Of a stretch of DNA of 6,421 nucleotides, positions 4,959 to 6,421 are shown one piece after another. Position 1 is the stretch's first letter. The number at the start of each line of letters is the position of its first letter. This DNA is from Actinomycetota bacterium (lineage in GTDB: Bacteria > Actinomycetota > Actinomycetes > Actinomycetales > Microbacteriaceae), in the NCBI GenBank assembly GCA_009704705.1, contig WLDR01000080.1, positions 1-6,421 of the forward strand. Reading direction: 5' to 3'. The translations under genes were made by a program, and so were the position numbers. The notes under the pieces are model-generated. The model searched no databases. It was not told the origin of the DNA and saw only the letters and a list, made by a program, of their open reading frames with translations.

Positions 4959-6407
4959 TTAGCTGAGTCGCGCGTACGCGGGTGCAGCCTCATTGTGAGC
5001 GTCACCGACGGTGTGCACGCGAAGATCGTTTGTCGAGCCCGCAATTCCGGGAGGGGAACCGGCAATGACAACAACCTTGTCTCCCACCGATGCGAGTTGG
5101 TTTCCCAGCAATACGTCATCCACCTGACCGAACATTTCATCCGTGTGTGTCACCGGCGGGATGAGAACGGAGCGCACACCCCAGGTGAGGTTCATGCGGC
5201 GACGAATACTCTCGTGCGGAGTGAGGATAATCATGGGGATTGATGAACGCAGTCGAGCCATGCGCCGAGCGGAATCACCTGATTCGGTAAAGACGCACAG
5301 GTACTTGGCACCAACGAACTCAGCAACCTCTGCGGCGGCCAGGGTAATCGCCCCGCCCTGAGTTCGCGGCTTTGTGCCGAGTTCGGGAATACGATCAAGG
5401 CCGTGATCCTCGGTTGACTCGATGATGCGAGCCATCGTTGCGACCGTGACGGTCGGATATTCACCAACTGACGTCTCACCGGAAAGCATGACGGCATCCG
5501 TTCCGTCGAGCACAGCATTCGCGCAATCGGATGCTTCGGCACGAGTCGGGCGCGGACTCGAAATCATCGACTCGAGAACCTGTGTAGCCACGATCACGGG
5601 CTTCGCCCAGCGACGGGCTAGTTCGACCGCACGCTTCTGAACGATGGGTACTGCCTCGAGAGGGAGTTCCACACCCAGGTCGCCGCGAGCCACCATGATT
5701 CCATCGAAAGCGTCAACGATCTCTTCGAGGTTGTCGACAGCTTGTGGCTTTTCTATCTTGGCGATGACCGGCAGACGAACACCCTCCTCGTCCATAATCT
5801 CGTGAACACGTTCGATGTCTTTCGCGTCACGGACAAAGCTCAATGCGATGAAGTCCGCGCCGAGTTTGAGTCCCCAGCGGAGGTCGGCCTCATCCTTCTC
5901 GCTCATGGCGGGCACGTTGACCGCAACGCCGGGCAGGTTGATTCCCTTGTTGTTTGAAATGGGACCCGCGACTTCGACCACCGTAGTGACCGTCTTTGCG
6001 TCGGTCGCGGTTACTCGAAGCCCCACTTTGCCATCGTCGATGAGCAGCGGGTCACCTGGCTTGACGTCGCCGGGGAGACCCTTGTACGTCGTCGAGCTGA
6101 GCTCCTTTGTGCCGATGATGTCGTCAATCGTGATAGTCAGAACATCACCCTCAGCCAAGTCGTAAGGTCCACCCTCGAACTTGCCGAGTCGAATCTTCGG
6201 TCCTTGAAGGTCTACCAGCACGGCCACCGGTTGACCAAGGTCTGCCGCCGCCTGGCGCACAGTGCGGTAGACCTCTTCGTGAACGTCGTACGAACCATGA
6301 CTGAGGTTCATGCGACACACGTTGACACCAGCTTCAATGATGCTCTTGATGTTCTCGTAGCTGGCAGTTGCCGGCCCCAGTGTGGCGACGATTTTGGCGC
6401 GTCTCAT
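4959..6407 (-). CDS. pyk: Pyruvate kinase, K+-independent type
   Basis: Converts phosphoenolpyruvate and ADP to pyruvate and ATP, the last step of glycolysis, in the cytoplasm. The protein is 482 aa, typical for bacteria. The N-terminal half is the TIM-barrel A domain, with RMNLSHG (R32, N34, S36), the B lid domain (about 69-167) inserted, and the active-site signature IAKIEKPQAVDNL (K217, E219), then ARGDLG (D243) and ATQVLESM (T275). The C-terminal allosteric domain runs from about residue 345. The segment LVDLQGPKIRLG (64-75) carries Leu, Gln, Lys and Leu at the positions equivalent to rabbit 113, 114, 117 and 120, the reported K+-independent pattern; K+-dependent enzymes have Thr, Lys, Glu and Thr there. 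The start is ATG 6407-6405, with GAGAGA 8 nt upstream as a moderate ribosome binding site. The stop is TAA at 4961-4959, followed by the shared terminator. The promoter lies beyond the right edge. Confidence 0.98.
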   Translation of the reverse strand: MRRAKIVATLGPATASYENIKSIIEAGVNVCRMNLSHGSYDVHEEVYRTVRQAAADLGQPVAVLVDLQGPKIRLGKFEGGPYDLAEGDVLTITIDDIIGTKELSSTTYKGLPGDVKPGDPLLIDDGKVGLRVTATDAKTVTTVVEVAGPISNNKGINLPGVAVNVPAMSEKDEADLRWGLKLGADFIALSFVRDAKDIERVHEIMDEEGVRLPVIAKIEKPQAVDNLEEIVDAFDGIMVARGDLGVELPLEAVPIVQKRAVELARRWAKPVIVATQVLESMISSPRPTRAEASDCANAVLDGTDAVMLSGETSVGEYPTVTVATMARIIESTEDHGLDRIPELGTKPRTQGGAITLAAAEVAEFVGAKYLCVFTESGDSARRMARLRSSIPMIILTPHESIRRRMNLTWGVRSVLIPPVTHTDEMFGQVDDVLLGNQLASVGDKVVVIAGSPPGIAGSTNDLRVHTVGDAHNEAAPAYARLS

Positions 6408-6415
6408 GTTGTGTG

Positions 6416-6421
6416 TCTCTC
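6416..6421 (-). promoter_or_regulatory. Ribosome binding site of pyk
   Basis: GAGAGA on the minus strand lies 8 nt before the pyk ATG. It is a moderate Shine-Dalgarno match. The window ends here, so nothing further upstream can be assessed. Confidence 0.5.

Overview
The window is a compact chromosomal housekeeping segment from an actinobacterium, most likely a member of the Microbacteriaceae or a close relative. The evidence is protein character: RpsA, PolA, an ANTAR response regulator and pyruvate kinase all have actinobacterial-type sequences. Gene order also matches: from memory, Mycobacterium tuberculosis keeps pykA, pdtaR (Rv1626), polA (Rv1629) and rpsA (Rv1630) in the same relative order, with other genes in between. 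GC content looks moderate by eye (not computed), lower than in many actinobacteria. There are no mobile elements, CRISPR arrays, phage genes or other signs of an accessory island.

Layout from left to right. (1) 1-767, minus strand: 5' part of rpsA (ribosomal protein S1), cut by the left edge inside its third S1 domain. (2) 768-898: gap of 131 bp holding the rpsA leader and ribosome binding site. (3) 899-3640, minus: complete polA (DNA polymerase I, 913 aa) with a 5' nuclease domain, a proofreading-type domain that has lost its catalytic acids, and an intact polymerase domain. (4) 3641-3667: gap of 27 bp with start signals for two diverging genes. (5) 3668-4090, plus: a 140-aa hotdog-fold thioesterase of the PaaI/MenI (YdiI) type. 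(6) 4115-4747, minus, convergent with the thioesterase: a two-component regulator with an RNA-binding ANTAR output domain, the likely PdtaR orthologue. (7) 4788-4870, plus: tRNA-Leu(CAA). (8) 4893-4924: a strong bidirectional terminator shared by the tRNA and the gene facing it. (9) 4959-6407, minus: pyruvate kinase, complete, starting 14 bp from the right edge.

The genes serve separate core functions: translation (S1, tRNA-Leu), replication and repair (Pol I), glycolysis (pyruvate kinase), acyl-CoA hydrolysis, and post-transcriptional control by an antitermination regulator. They do not form one pathway. I found no new system. The points most worth a second look are residue-level and promoter-level: a K+-independent signature in pyruvate kinase; a Tyr at the sugar-discrimination site of Pol I together with a dead proofreading domain; and an identical TAGGCT hexamer 6-7 nt upstream of the GTG start codons of polA and pdtaR, which suggests leaderless mRNAs and, at polA, overlapping face-to-face promoters.
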